A stretch of 64,000 nt of DNA from Anisus vortex (GCA_949126835.1 OX421494.1:56238358-56302357), one strand, 5' to 3'; shown: positions 1 to 12,059, numbered from the stretch's first letter. Numbers and translations are program-made. The notes: generated by a model from the letters alone, not told the origin.

Positions 1-399
1 GCTCTTTAGCTAGTGGCTGTGTGCCTTACATACCAATACAACTGCCACTCCAATTGACACCAAGAGCGCACTGAGCATGCTAAATTTAATAGCATGGATA
101 GAAGAGCAATAAAAATTACCATTATTATCATTATTATTTCTGTGTCAAAATTATATGCTTCATGTTTGTGACCAACTTTACATTTTCGTCACTAATTTCC
201 AGACAATTTCTTAAATTTAGTGCTTGAATGACAAGGCATTGAACTTATTATTGGTTTGTTGTAGACTTAAGTATTAACTTTTAATAAAACTTGAGATAAT
301 AGTAAACTAGCGTTTAATAAAACCTAATGTTATGTTAGATTTATGTCAAAGCGTAGACAATCTTGAAGGAGAAGATAATTATACACAGTTCTAATAAGG

Positions 400-607
400 T
401 AGGGGTCGGCAACCTATGGCACGCATGCCAGACTTGTCACACGGAGCGATTTTCAAGGGCACTCGGAACACTCCCAAAAAAACGCAATTTAAGTCTCTAC
501 TACCAGAAATTATTTGCTAGAGCAGGATGACTTGAAGGATGTTGGCACTGTGAATGAATTAGAAATCCCACTTCGGCACACTATTGCCAAAAGGCTGCCG
601 ACTTCTG
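400..607. mobile_element. hAT-type MITE (GGGGTCGGCAACCT family), copy 1
   Basis: Short non-autonomous DNA element. Its left end reads GGGGTCGGCAACCTATGGCA and its right end is an imperfect inverted copy. The flanks are 8-bp near-duplicates, TAATAAGG on the left and TAACGAGG on the right (6/8), as expected for hAT transposition. The same family recurs at 43397, 52638 and 57286. The short open frame inside it is not a gene. Confidence 0.7.
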
Positions 608-915
608 TAACGAGGAATGCCAATAACATTATCTTCCTTAATATTCAGTTAACGTATCATATTAATTCTTACGGTCTTTATTTGATACAGTTTCAGTTAA
701 AATATAAGGAATAAAACATTTTGTTTAATAAAGTTGCCTTTAACTTTATGGTTTACTGCTTGTTACGGTGTCAATGAATCCGAAAGTTTAGCAAATATAA
801 ATCAATTACAATAAATTAAAACAAGTCTTAGTAAGTCTTTAAAAGAAAAACTGTTTTACGACAAAGTTTACTGTTTGCTGTACACTGTATCTTAATTACA
901 CTAATCCAGTCGGAC

Positions 916-1123
916 CAAATTGATCTATAAGGCCGGTGAAGCAGAGTTCACCAATATCTGTGGCCACGGCATACTAGGGGATTGTGTGGCCAGCACAACG
1001 CCCAGCCGCCTTTGCTTTACCCCCAAACTAAGGTCAGGTAATTATCAGAGCTGGGTAGACCCAAGGACACCCTCCAGGACCCGGTAACATATCCTAGTCT
1101 TTACCAGGATTCGAACCTACTAT
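916..1123 (-). mobile_element. tRNA-derived SINE, antisense
   Basis: Antisense copy of the SINE that recurs through the window. The tail (ending near the GGTCCGA motif) is on the left; the B-box complement (GGATTCGAACC) is on the right near 1110. The body contains the family's conserved stretches around the ACTAGGGGAT and CAGCCGCCTTTGCTTTACC words. The distal tRNA-like head is truncated. Confidence 0.8.
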
Positions 1124-2026
1124 CTTTGGTACTAATCAAATATGCAATCAGTATATTCTATAGAAATAAGAAATCAATTCAAAAAGGTGTAGCTTCGTAC
1201 TATTAATTTAAGTCTAGGACACCTATGTTTGCTAAATGTGTATGATGGAATGGTATCCAAACAATGTCAGGTTTATTAGAAAAAATGTTATTGTCCAGAT
1301 AGACATTTAGTATCAGTTCCGCTAGTCTAGAAAAACATTACGTAGGCCTACTTAGACATGCATGAAAATATGGCATTGTGGCCATGCTTAATATTCAGAG
1401 AAATTATGGTCATAAAAATATAAATGTGCCTTGGACTCTTTGTTTTCCTTAATCTAATATGTGTATAAACGTTTGATTCTTCCTTTGAATGTACACTAAA
1501 GCCCCGCCAGAAACAGTCTCATTTCATCCAATGACCAATGGGAAAGCAATAGAAATAATTAATATTGAAGTTGCATGGAATCAGTCTTTTAAACTTTGGT
1601 GATTTATTTCTAAGCGTAGGCCTATAGCAATAGTGATTGTCTATTGAATGAATTCTGAATATACATGATGTATAGAGTACAACGAACCTTTTGGGCTTAA
1701 CGGAAAGCTAACACATTGTGTACACCGTAAACAAGATGTCTAAACAAACGGGTATGTGAATGTATCCGAACGCGGTTGGAGCTGTAAACTTCAGGAGTTG
1801 TGTGTTCATTTAGAAACATTTGTCTTGCTGAGTGATGAAATGTTGTTCTAAAATATATTTTGAATGTATTGAATTAAATACATTTAATGCCAGTTTTTTC
1901 ATATCAAGATCCTGGTCACCACACTGTCAATTAACTTTGTTTGCTGAGTATTCAAAGAAAAACAATTGAGGCCAACCATTCAACAATGTCAGTATACCCA
2001 CTGCACCCATTTCCATGCAGTTGTAT

Positions 2027-2200
2027 GGGTCATGATCGCCGAGTGGCGGTGAGTTCGACTTGCGTACGGAGGTTCTGGATTCGAATCCAGGTGAAGGCTA
2101 GGAATGTTTCCTTGTATGGAGAGTGTCCTTGAGTGTTGTCAGCACAATGCCTAGTCACCTTATTTTATCCCCAACTCCTTTCAGAGCTTTGGTAGACTTA
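2027..2200 (+). mobile_element. tRNA-derived SINE, sense
   Basis: The A-box-like head (CGCCGAGTGGCGG) and B-box (GGATTCGAATCC) are followed by the shared body (GTGAAGGCTAGG). The right end runs into a LINE fragment at 2201. The internal pol III boxes resemble a tRNA-Leu/Ser-like head. Confidence 0.8.
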
Positions 2201-2590
2201 AGTGGTCATCAACGACGACGTGGACCTTACGACCCAAACAAGTAGAATGCAGAAAGTGTCCCGCTCTACCCGAGGCCATCAGCTCAAGCTGCATGTCCCA
2301 CATGCACGCACCGACGTCTACAAACATTCCTTTTTTCCGTCAGCCATTAGGCTGTGGAACACCCTGGACCAGGCCTCCATCACTGCCCCTACACTTCCGG
2401 CCTTCAAATCGTCACTAAAGTGCTGGTCCAAAAACCTAAAGTGACACTCTTTTATCTGTATATAACTGTTGTTTGCTATGTTATGTTTGCTATGTTATTT
2501 TATGTGTATTTAAATTGTGGACTTTTTCCTCGGTTCTACGGGGTCTCCACAGTATTACGAAGAAAAAGAAGAAGAGGGACATCCTCCAAA
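2201..2590 (+). pseudogene. LINE reverse-transcriptase C-terminal fragment
   Basis: An 80-residue frame without an ATG start (2202-2444) carries the motif RTDVYKHSFFPSAIRLWN, which is typical of the extreme C-terminus of CR1/Jockey-type LINE polyproteins. An AT-rich 3' UTR and a short GAAGAAGAAG tail to about 2575 follow. Upstream RT motifs are absent, so this is a 5'-truncated insertion. The LINE at 33.8 kb has an analogous but divergent C-terminus (FFPSGIRAWNGLP), so it belongs to another family. The overlapping 117-residue frame (2354-2707) is not supported. Confidence 0.75.
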
Positions 2591-3446
2591 TCGGGTGAAA
2601 ACCATATACCTTTCATCAGCGCCATGATTCAAAAAAGGAACCTTCAGTACGTAAGACCCGTTAACTATATCTCGGCCAGCATGCGGTATGCCCCACATTT
2701 ATATTAATACACCGAAATCGTCGATATCATTTGGATATGTTTTGTCCACATGCAACTAGAATTGACATGAAAGCATCCCTTTTCCATTCAGTGTTCATGT
2801 AATCTATAAATCGGAATGTATTCTTAAACTATCGAATTTGGAAGTCGTTGGTGCACCGATCGAGAGTTACGGCTCACAAGTTCATGGAGAGACTTTTAGG
2901 GGCCGAATACGCTAGCTTAACTCAGTACTGCTGGCCGAGGAATGCCGCATGTCAGGACAACTTAGGCACAGTTGCAGATTATTACCTACGGAATTTCTCT
3001 TTGGTCTTTTATTGAGATGGCATTGTCTTGTACATATGTGTACTTTTGCCTAGTTCATGCAAACTACAATGTTTAGTCATCTATGCCCAGCTTGGCGAGA
3101 TGTGCTTTCTTTTTCGCCTTAACGTTTTTCCCACTATTTAAATCGGTAGGCACATGGCCTATAAAATGAGCCCCGGGGGCGCAACAGGGTGACGATTCGC
3201 ACAAGGTCATCCACTTGATGAAACTCATTGAAAGTGTATCTGTGGCTTACAAATTTCACTAGCTTAGAGGTTCACGGGTATATAACTGCTTGTTAAAGAC
3301 ACCATAGTTGGGTAGACCTAGATACGCCCCTTACTCACAGACGTAGAACGACATTATAATTTTTTCCCTACTTATCCCATTTACTCCCCCATCGCATGAA
3401 CGAATTTTTTCCCAATGTTTATAATAATAAAAAACGTTTGTAAATA

Positions 3447-3566
3447 CGAGCGGCAGCGCGTTCGGCTAGCGTACCGAAGGTCATGGGTTCGAATTATGGT
3501 GAAGGCTAGGATTTTTTCTAAAATTTGAAGGGTGTCCCTGAACCTGCTCAGCTCTGATGGGTACCA
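3447..3566 (+). mobile_element. tRNA-derived SINE, 3'-truncated
   Basis: Head with GAGCGGCAGCGCGTTCGGC and B-box GGGTTCGAATTA, then the start of the body up to GATGGGTACC. It lies just beyond the 3' end of the truncated GPCR at 3616, so insertion or associated deletion may have removed the rest of that gene. Confidence 0.8.
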
Positions 3567-3615
3567 GTAATAAAATGAGTCCGCATAGTGTTAATATAGT
3601 ATGGATTAAGTAGGT

Positions 3616-4242
3616 CTATTTTAATGGTACTACTTTATCTCTCAGAAAATGTAAGCCAAGCAACGTCTTGTTTCTCTGTGTGTAGAAGCGCCACGACAAA
3701 TAGATCGTGGAATAAGTTGGATAGAGCGACAATCCGTTCAATATGAATATCGAGGCAGTTATCGCGACTGTGGTCCTTTTCGTCAACAGGGTTTTAATCT
3801 TCAGTGGGAACAGAACGCAGGCGCATCTCTCGGCCGTGATGTAGACCGTCAGGTGAAGGGTGATGCGTATGACGCAGCCCAGGGGCCAGTTGACAACTAC
3901 GTAGTACAACTCACCCATCACCGCCGGAACGCTCATGTCCTCCGCGTAGCTGTTCATGCAGAAATTCTCCAGGTGAACCATCAGAGCCCTCACCAGGTCC
4001 GACAAGGCGATGGCAAAAAACGTGATTTCATCAGAGCTGTTGAGCCCATGTGCAGCGAAGACCCAAACATTGGAGATATTTGCGATGAGGTCAGTAACCC
4101 CAGCCAACGTACAGGGTAACGTAACAACAAGGAAACTAAATATTTTCAAGTTAAGAAAATCAAAACTCGAGTCTGGCAATGAGTTCCCATTATATCGTTC
4201 ATATTCTAAAGATATGTTTAACAATAAATCAGTGCTAACCAT
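3616..4242 (-). pseudogene. Truncated chemosensory-type 7TM receptor
   Basis: A 208-residue frame homologous to the intact receptor at 46569-47600. It has an N-terminus with Asn-rich sites, TM1 (about residues 35-62), TM2 with the LSD motif (80-82), TM3 ending in AERC (137-140, in place of DRY) followed by LFPLKIK, and TM4 (about 157-180). It stops in extracellular loop 2 shortly after NKTLLG, where the intact paralogue continues into TM5; TM5-TM7 are not found downstream. By family it would be a rhodopsin-like gastropod chemosensory receptor in the plasma membrane, but without TM5-7 it should not signal. Either a 3'-truncated pseudogene or, less likely, the first exon of a split gene. The assumed start codon lies in the first unit of a 13-bp tandem repeat, so the true N-terminus is uncertain. 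Confidence 0.75.
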
Positions 4243-4320
4243 CAGTGCTAACCATCAGTGCTAACCATCAGTGCTAACCATCAGTGCTAACCATCAGTGC
4301 TAACCATCAGTGCTAACCAT
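4233..4320. repeat. 13-bp tandem repeat, about 7 copies
   Basis: Perfect or near-perfect copies of CATCAGTGCTAAC. The array overlaps the presumed ATG of the minus-strand receptor fragment, and each unit supplies an ATGG on the minus strand. Confidence 0.9.
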
Positions 4321-5220
4321 TTTATTTGCTGGTTGTTTACTTATAAGCTCTGGGGTTTCTTATAAATATATCATATACTTTTAAAAAAAGAAGTGTTTTT
4401 TAATCACTAAGCAAGGTGTATGCTGTATAGACTAATGAAATGCGTATAGTTTGAGACTCAAAAGACTGATGCTGTATAATTATTTTCAGGTCGAAACATA
4501 GTGACAGATGTTTGTGTCTGTTCCAAGCAGTCAATTAGTGAAAATTCCACACGCAGCGATGAGTCAGACACAGTGTATCGATTTATCTTAAAAATAGAAC
4601 AAACTAACAGTACACTAGAACAAAAAAATCCAAAAACAAACTAATAGCTTCTTTCATGCTGCATAATTAAAGTATCCCCTTTCAAATGATTCACCATATA
4701 TTCCTGTTATTAAATATTTACTTTAAACAAGAGGCACTTTACAAAAACAAAGACTTTTCCAAAGCACAAATTTCAGATAGTAAAATCTTCTTAATATGTA
4801 ATTGAAGTGCGCTTTAGTACGGACCAAACAGATCATTTAAATCTATTTAATTTGTCTTCATATCAAAAACATTACTTTAAATAGAAGATAATTTTGTGTT
4901 ATTTTCTTTATTTACACGATTCATTGGTGTTATTAACTTTTTATCTAGCCTTCCATGAGTTCCTTTCTATAGTTTGGTTTGATCTTGTTTCAAAGTCTCA
5001 GACAGACATTTTGGTGTACAAGTATCTCTTTAAACCAGATTCAATCCCTATATGCCTGCTTCAAAGAAAGAAAGCCAACATGAATCTTCAGTTATAGATA
5101 TCTATAACCTTTTAAACAAGTACCATGCAATATGTAGGATGTTAACTTACTGGGGAACAAAAGTCAATTAGATTTAATTAAAGATCTATAGACTTCACAA
5201 GGAAGCAAATTAAAACGCCC
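4321..5220. other. No recognisable feature
   Basis: AT-rich sequence with no homology-bearing reading frame, splice-flanked exon or repeat structure that I can support. The short frame at 4894-5097 looks random. Confidence 0.6.
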
Positions 5221-5379
5221 GGAAGTTATATGTAACGTACCATTGGGACCAAGTAGATCCGTTGAAGCAGCGTTCACCAGTTTCTATGGCCACGGCATAC
5301 TAGGGGATGTGTGGCCAGCACAATGCCCAGCCGCCTCTACTTTACCCCAACTATTGTCAGGTACCCATCAAAGGTGGAG

Positions 5380-5789
5380 AGACTCAAATACACATTTCCC
5401 GTCCCGGGAACAGATCCTAGAGACTCAAATACACATTTCCCGTCCCGGGAACAGATCCTAGAGACTCAAATACACATTTCCCGTCCCGGGAACAGATCCT
5501 AGAGACTCAAATACACATTTCCCGTCCCGGGAACAGATCCTAGAGACTCAAATACACATTTCCCGTCCCGGGAACAGATCCTAGAGACTCAAATACACAT
5601 TTCCCGTCCCGGGAACAGATCCTAGAGACTCAAATACACATTTCCCGTCCCGGGAACAGATCCTAGAGACTCAAATACACATTTCCCGTCCCGGGAACAG
5701 ATCCTAGAGACTCAAATACACATTTCCCGTCCCGGGAACAGATCCTAGAGACTCAAATACACATTTCCTGTCCCTGGAACAGATCCTAG
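5380..5789. repeat. 41-bp tandem repeat, about 10 copies
   Basis: Unit begins GAGACTCAAATACACATTTC and ends GGGAACAGATCCTA. It is the 72-bp unit without the 31-bp segment containing CATCACCAGAATTCGAACTC. Copies are almost identical. The last one (5749-) carries the CCTGTCCCTGG variant and leads into the 72-bp array. Confidence 0.9.
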
Positions 5790-8700
5790 CCATCACCAGA
5801 ATTCGAACTCAAAGGTGGAGAGACTCAAATACACATTTCCCGTCCCGGGAACAGATCCTAGCCATCACCAGAATTCGAACTCAAAGGTGGAGAGACTCAA
5901 ATACACATTTCCCGTCCCGGGAACAGATCCTAGCCATCACCAGAATTCGAACTCAAAGGTGGAGAGACTCAAATACACATTTCCTGTCCCGGGAACAGAT
6001 CCTAGCCATCACCAGAATTCGAACTCAAAGGTGGAGAGACTCAAATACACATTTCCCGTCCCGGGAACAGATCCTAGCCATCACCAGAATTCGAACTCAA
6101 AGGTGGAGAGACTCAAATACACATTTCCCGTCCCGGGAACAGATCCTAGCCATCACCAGAATTCGAACTCAAAGGTGGAGAGACTCAAATACACATTTCC
6201 CGTCCCGGGAACAGATCCTAGCCATCACCAGAATTCGAACTCAAAGGTGGAGAGACTCAAATACACATTTCCCGTCCCGGGAACAGATCCTAGCCATCAC
6301 CAGAATTCGAACTCAAAGGTGGAGAGACTCAAATACACATTTCCCGTCCCGGGAACAGATCCTAGCCATCACCAGAATTCGAACTCAAACGTGGAGAGAC
6401 TCAAATACACATTTCCTGTCCCGGGAACAGATCCTAGCCATCACCAGAATTCGAACTCAAAGGTGGAGAGACTCAAATACACATTTCCTGTCCCGGGAAC
6501 AGATCCTAGCCATCACCAGAATTCGAACTCAAAGGTGGAGAGACTCAAATACACATTTCCTGTCCCGGGAACAGATCCTAGCCATCACCAGAATTCGAAC
6601 TCAAAGGTGGAGAGACTCAAATACACATTTCCTGTCCCGGGAACAGATCCTAGCCATCACCAGAATTCGAACTCAAAGGTGAAGAGACTCAAATACACAT
6701 TTCCCGTCCCGGGAATCCCGGGAACAGATCCTAGCCATTACCAGAATTCGAACTCAAAGGTGGAGAGACTCAAATACACATTTCCTGTCCCTGGAACAGA
6801 TCCTAGCCATCACCAGAATTCGAACTCAAAGGTGGAGAGACTCAAATACACATTTCCTGTCCCTGGAAAAGATCCTAGCCATCACCAGAATTCGAACTCA
6901 AAGGTGGAGAGACTCAAATACACATTTCCCGTCCCGGGAATCCCGGGAACAGATCCTAGCCATTACCAGAATTCGAACTCAAAGGTGGAGAGACTCAAAT
7001 ACACATTTCCTGTCCCTGGAACAGATCCTAGCCATCACCAGAATTCGAACTCAAAGGTGGAGAGACTCAAATACACATTTCCTGTCCCTGGAACAGATCC
7101 TAGCCATCACCAGAATTCGAACTCAAAGGTGGAGAGACTCAAATACACATTTTCCGTCCCGGGAACAGATCCTAGCCATCACCAGAATTCGAACTCAAAG
7201 GTGGAGAGACTCAAATACACATTTCCCGTCCCGGGAACAGATCCTAGCCATCACCAGAATTCGAACTCAAAGGTGGAGAGACTCAAATACACATTTCCTG
7301 TCCCGGGAACAGATCCTAGCCATCACCAGAATTCGAACTCAAAGGTGGAGAGACTCAAATACACATTTCCTGTCCCGGGAACAGATCCTAGCCATCACCA
7401 GAATTCGAACTCAAAGGTGGAGAGACTCAAATACACATTTCCTGTCCCGGGAACAGATCCTAGCCATCACCAGAATTCGAACTCAAAGGTGGAGAGACTC
7501 AAATACACATTTCCCGTCCCGGGAACAGATCCTAGCCATCACCAGAATTCGAACTCAAAGGTGGAGAGACTCAAATACACATTTCCTGTCCCGGGAACAG
7601 ATCCTAGCCATCACCAGAATTCGAACTCAAAGGTGGAGAGACTCAAATACACATTTCCTGTCCCGGGAACAGATCCTAGCCATCACCAGAATTCGAACTC
7701 AAAGGTGGAGAGACTCAAATACACATTTCCTGTCCCGGGAACAGATCCTAGCCATCACCAGAATTCGAACTCAAAGGTGGAGAGACTCAAATACACATTT
7801 CCCGTCCCGGGAATCCCGGGAACAGATCCTAGCCATTACCAGAATTCGAACTCAAAGGTGGAGAGACTCAAATACACATTTCCTGTCCCTGGAACAGATC
7901 CTAGCCATCACCAGAATTCGAACTCAAAGGTGGAGAGACTCAAATACACATTTCCTGTCCCTGGAACAGATCCTAGCCATCACCAGAATTCGAACTCAAA
8001 GGTGGAGAGACTCAAATACACATTTCCCGTCCCGGGAATCCCGGGAACAGATCCTAGCCATTACCAGAATTCGAACTCAAAGGTGGAGAGACTCAAATAC
8101 ACATTTCCTGTCCCTGGAACAGATCCTAGCCATCACCAGAATTCGAACTCAAAGGTGGAGAGACTCAAATACACATTTCCTGTCCCTGGAACAGATCCTA
8201 GCCATCACCAGAATTCGAACTCAAAGGTGGAGAGACTCAAATACACATTTCCCGTCCCGGGAACAGATCCTAGCCATCACCAGAATTCGAACTCAAAGGT
8301 GGAGAGACTCAAATACACATTTCCCGTCCCGGAAACAGATCCTAGCCATCACCAGAATTCGAACTCAAAGGTGGAGAGACTCAAATACACATTTCCTGTC
8401 CCGGGAACAGATCCTAGCCATCACCAGAATTCGAACTCAAAGGTGGAGAGACTCAAATACACATTTCCTGTCCCGGGAACAGATCCTAGCCATCACCAGA
8501 ATTCGAACTCAAAGGTGGAGAGACTCAAATACACATTTCCTGTCCCGGGAACAGATCCTAGCCATCACCAGAATTCGAACTCAAAGGTGGAGAGACTCAA
8601 ATACACATTTCCCGTCCCGGGAACAGATCCTAGCCATCACCAGAATTCGAACTCAAAGGTGGAGAGACTCAAATACACATTTCCTGTCCCGGGAACAGAT

Positions 8701-10310
8701 CCTAGCCATCACCAGAATTCGAACTCAAAGGTGGAGAGACTCAAATACACATTTCCTGTCCCGGGAACAGATCCTAGCCATCACCAGAATTCGAACTCAA
8801 AGGTGGAGAGACTCAAATACACATTTCCTGTCCCGGGAACAGATCCTAGCCATCACCAGAATTCGAACTCAAAGGTGGAGAGACTCAAATACACATTTCC
8901 TGTCCCGGGAACAGATCCTAGCCATCACCAGAATTCGAACTCAAAGGTGGAGAGACTCAAATACACATTTCCTGTCCCTGGAACAGATCCTAGCCATCAC
9001 CAGAATTCGAACTCAAAGGTGGAGAGACTCAAATACACATTTCCCGTCCCGGGAACAGATCCTAGCCATCACCAGAATTCGAACTCAAAGGTGGAGAGAC
9101 TCAAATACACATTTCCCGTCCCGGGAACAGATCCTAGCCATCACCAGAATTCGAACTCAAAGGTGGAGAGACTCAAATACACATTTCCTGTCCCTGGAAC
9201 AGATCCTAGCCATCACCAGAATTCGAACTCAAAGGTGGAGAGACTCAAATACACATTTCCCGTCCCGGGAACAGATCCTAGCCATCACCAGAACTCGAAC
9301 TCAAAGGTGGAGAGACTCAAATACACATTTCCTGTCCCTGGAACAGATCCTAGCCATCACCAGAATTCGAACTCAAAGGTGGAGAGACTCAAATACACAT
9401 TTCCCGTCCCGGGAACAGATCCTAGCCATCACCAGAATTCGAACTCAAAGGTGGAGAGACTCAAATACACATTTCCCGTCCCGGGAACAGATCCTAGCCA
9501 TCACCAGAATTCGAACTCAAAGGTGGAGAGACTCAAATACACATTTCCCGTCCCGGGAACAGATCCTAGCCATCACCAGAATTCGAACTCAAAGGTGGAG
9601 AGACTCAAATACACATTTCCTGTCCCTGGAACAGATCCTAGCCATCACCAGAATTCGAACTCAAAGGTGGAGAGACTCAAATACACATTTCCTGTCCCTG
9701 GAACAGATCCTAGCCATCACCAGAATTCGAACTCAAAGGTGGAGAGACTCAAATACACATTTCCTGTCCCTGGAACAGATCCTAGCCATCACCAGAATTC
9801 GAACTCAAAGGTGGAGAGACTCAAATACACATTTCCCGTCCCGGGAACAGATCCTAGCCATCACCAGAATTCGAACTCAAAGGTGGAGAGACTCAAATAC
9901 ACATTTCCCGTCCCGGGAACAGATCCTAGCCATCACCAGAATTCGAACTCAAAGGTGGAGAGACTCAAATACACATTTCCTGTCCCTGGAACAGATCCTA
10001 GCCATCACCAGAATTCGAACTCAAAGGTGGAGAGACTCAAATACACATTTCCTGTCCCTGGAACAGATCCTAGCCATCACCAGAATTCGAACTCAAAGGT
10101 GGAGAGACTCAAATACACATTTCCTGTCCCTGGAACAGATCCTAGCCATCACCAGAATTCGAACTCAAAGGTGGAGAGACTCAAATACACATTTCCTGTC
10201 CCTGGAACAGATCCTAGCCATCACCAGAATTCGAACTCAAAGGTGGAGAGACTCAAATACACATTTCCTGTCCCGGGAACAGATCCTAGCCATCACCAGA
10301 ATTCGAACCC
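5790..10310. repeat. 72-bp tandem repeat, about 62 copies, with higher-order structure
   Basis: Unit includes GGTGGAGAGACTCAAATACA, CCCGTCCCGGGAACAGATCC and CATCACCAGAATTCGAACTC. Variant classes are CCCGTCCCGGGA, CCTGTCCCGGGA, CCTGTCCCTGGA, and a 9-bp insertion form (GGGAATCCCGGGA, always with CATTACC). The insertion forms near 6711, 6936, 7809 and 8034 show a 15-unit block of 1098 bp that is duplicated. A frame of 1519 codons stays open because 72 and 9 are multiples of 3. It begins at GTG and contains no ATG, so I do not call it a gene. Confidence 0.95.
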
Positions 10311-10379
10311 AGAACCTTTGGAACGCAACTCGAACGCACTGCCGGCGCGGTCACTGTGCCCCCATAAGGTATAAGGTTT

Positions 10380-11590
10380 ATACGGTTTTTATTTATAGCA
10401 CTTTATTTTTAGATATTTTTATAGCTCTTTATTTTTCAAAACTATGATAACAAAGATAACTTTGTTTAATGCTGGACAAAGATAAAAGTTACCTAGAAAA
10501 TGTTATAGAATAGCTGATTCACTTAAATAAAGAGTCTTATCTCAAAATTTGAAATCACGCCGAAAAAGGGTTTTTGACTACTTTCGGTGCCGAAACCGAC
10601 TTTCGATTGGTCTCTACCTCTAATAATGAATAACAAAATACGGATAGAAACTAATATTCTTTAAGGGAGCGAACTAAAACGTTTGGCTAAAGGGAGCGAA
10701 CTAAAACGTTTGGCTAAATATTTTTATGTTTTTTTATGTTTTTTTTTTATAAAATAATAAATAACATACAAATGTATAAATATCGAGTTATTATGAGATA
10801 AATTTTTTTCTAGTTAACAATTATTGTTAAAAAAAACACTTGATGACATTAAATATGTAAATTTATAAACTTTATAACTACTACCTTGTATGTATAATTT
10901 ATTACACAGTCATATAAGGCTTATACGGTTGAATGTAGTTTTATTCTGACTTTGTATAATTTTTGGATTCTCAGTTAGGCTGAGATTATAAAATCTGATC
11001 ATTTTAGTAATTAGCAAATAATTTGCTAACATTAAATCTTAGGATCCTCTTTAGAATTTAAAATGAATGTATAAGCATTTTCAAATAAACAATGTGTAAT
11101 GTCTGAGGCAAAGTTTCCATAATGTACTCGACACAAAGGTTATTCAAAAAAATGCGGACCAAAGGAGTTTATTAAGATTAAAGTATATTATGAAAACTAT
11201 AAAATCTAAAATTATTTTTTACAAAATTTCGGGATTTAACTTTGTTAAATGGATCTTTATAACGTCTGTGATATTATTGTGGATATTCTGTTTTATTTCA
11301 ATGAATAGAAAGCCACAAAGAAACGATGAATCAATATCTAATTAAGAAATAAATTCATAGACGTATCAATAATTAAATCTGTATACCACTTTCTCAATTA
11401 CTGGAATCCTTAATAATTAGATTTGTATATCACTTGCTCGAAAGATTAATCGAAGTCCAAATGAAAAGATGTAGTTATTCATATTCCAATGATTGAAACA
11501 ACTATTTAAATTAAAGACTAGGACATCAATTGTGTTAAACAAGATCTTTTTATTTCACTTTCAAGAAGACGTATAAAGTTTGAACTAGTG
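10380..11590. other. AT-rich intergenic DNA
   Basis: No gene or well-defined element seen. There is a 26-bp direct duplication (AAGGGAGCGAACTAAAACG...) near 10663-10716 and several poly-T and poly-A runs. Confidence 0.6.
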
Positions 11591-11613
11591 CTGTTGTGTT
11601 GCACCTCATTTCT

Positions 11614-11911
11614 TTATTGCGTATAGATGAGTGGGATTTCACAAACATACGACCAGTCATACGTCATCAGTGGAATGCAGTCACTCATGAGGTATTTGCC
11701 ATCTCTCCAGATGCAGAGGTTGTTGGCGCCCCGACCTGCGTCAGGCTGTCCAGCCGTCCAGTTGAAGTACGTCACGGACCTGTTGGTGTAGGGGAACACC
11801 CACTGGCCCTCCTTCTCCTCATCGGATCCTCCCAACAGCATCTCGTAGAACCGTGGGTTCTTCGCCATCAGAAAGGTTCTCACAAAGTTGAACTCTTCGG
11901 CGTCGTCTAAT
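11614..11911 (-). pseudogene. CREP C-type lectin domain fragment
   Basis: Encodes the C-terminal 95 or so residues of a C-type lectin domain like those of the two CREP genes, from the DDAEEFNF(V) region to the stop: MAKNPRF, LLGGSDEEKEGQWV, FNWTAGQPDAGRG, NNLCIW, MSDCIPLMTYDWSYVCE. It carries QPD where the paralogues have QPN. At 11911/11912 homology ends abruptly, and the sequence becomes the same 3'-flank found downstream of the second CREP gene (20719 on). A TTAG lies at the junction and could mimic a splice acceptor, but no matching upstream exon is seen. Best explained as the residue of a third, partly deleted paralogue. Confidence 0.8.
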
Positions 11912-12059
11912 GTCAGTGTCTATATTGTTAATATTATTGAAGAAATAAAGAAAACAAAACCTACAGAAAGTGAGAGAAGGAGATGAGATGGTACGATAAA
12001 GATCTGAAAAAAAATTGAAGAAATAAATAAACTAAGATAGAAGACGACAGACCAAGAGA

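Larger units (their letters stand above)
5228..10372 (-). mobile_element. Antisense SINE with body expanded into a 5-kb minisatellite
   Basis: The left end (5228-5375) is the normal antisense SINE tail and body (GGCATACTAGGGGATGTGTGG, then the TTTACCCCAACTATTGTCAG region). The right end (10290-10372) is the antisense B-box (ATTCGAACCC) and A-box region (CTCGAACGCACTGCCGG...GTGCCCCCAT). Between them the stretch joining body and B-box has been amplified first as 41-bp and then as 72-bp units. One insertion of a roughly 270-bp element therefore now spans 5.1 kb. Confidence 0.85.

Noticed and set aside
5815..10374. 1519-residue repetitive protein
   Set aside because: Begins at GTG, contains no ATG, lies in an antisense SINE expansion; openness follows from 72-bp and 9-bp periods.
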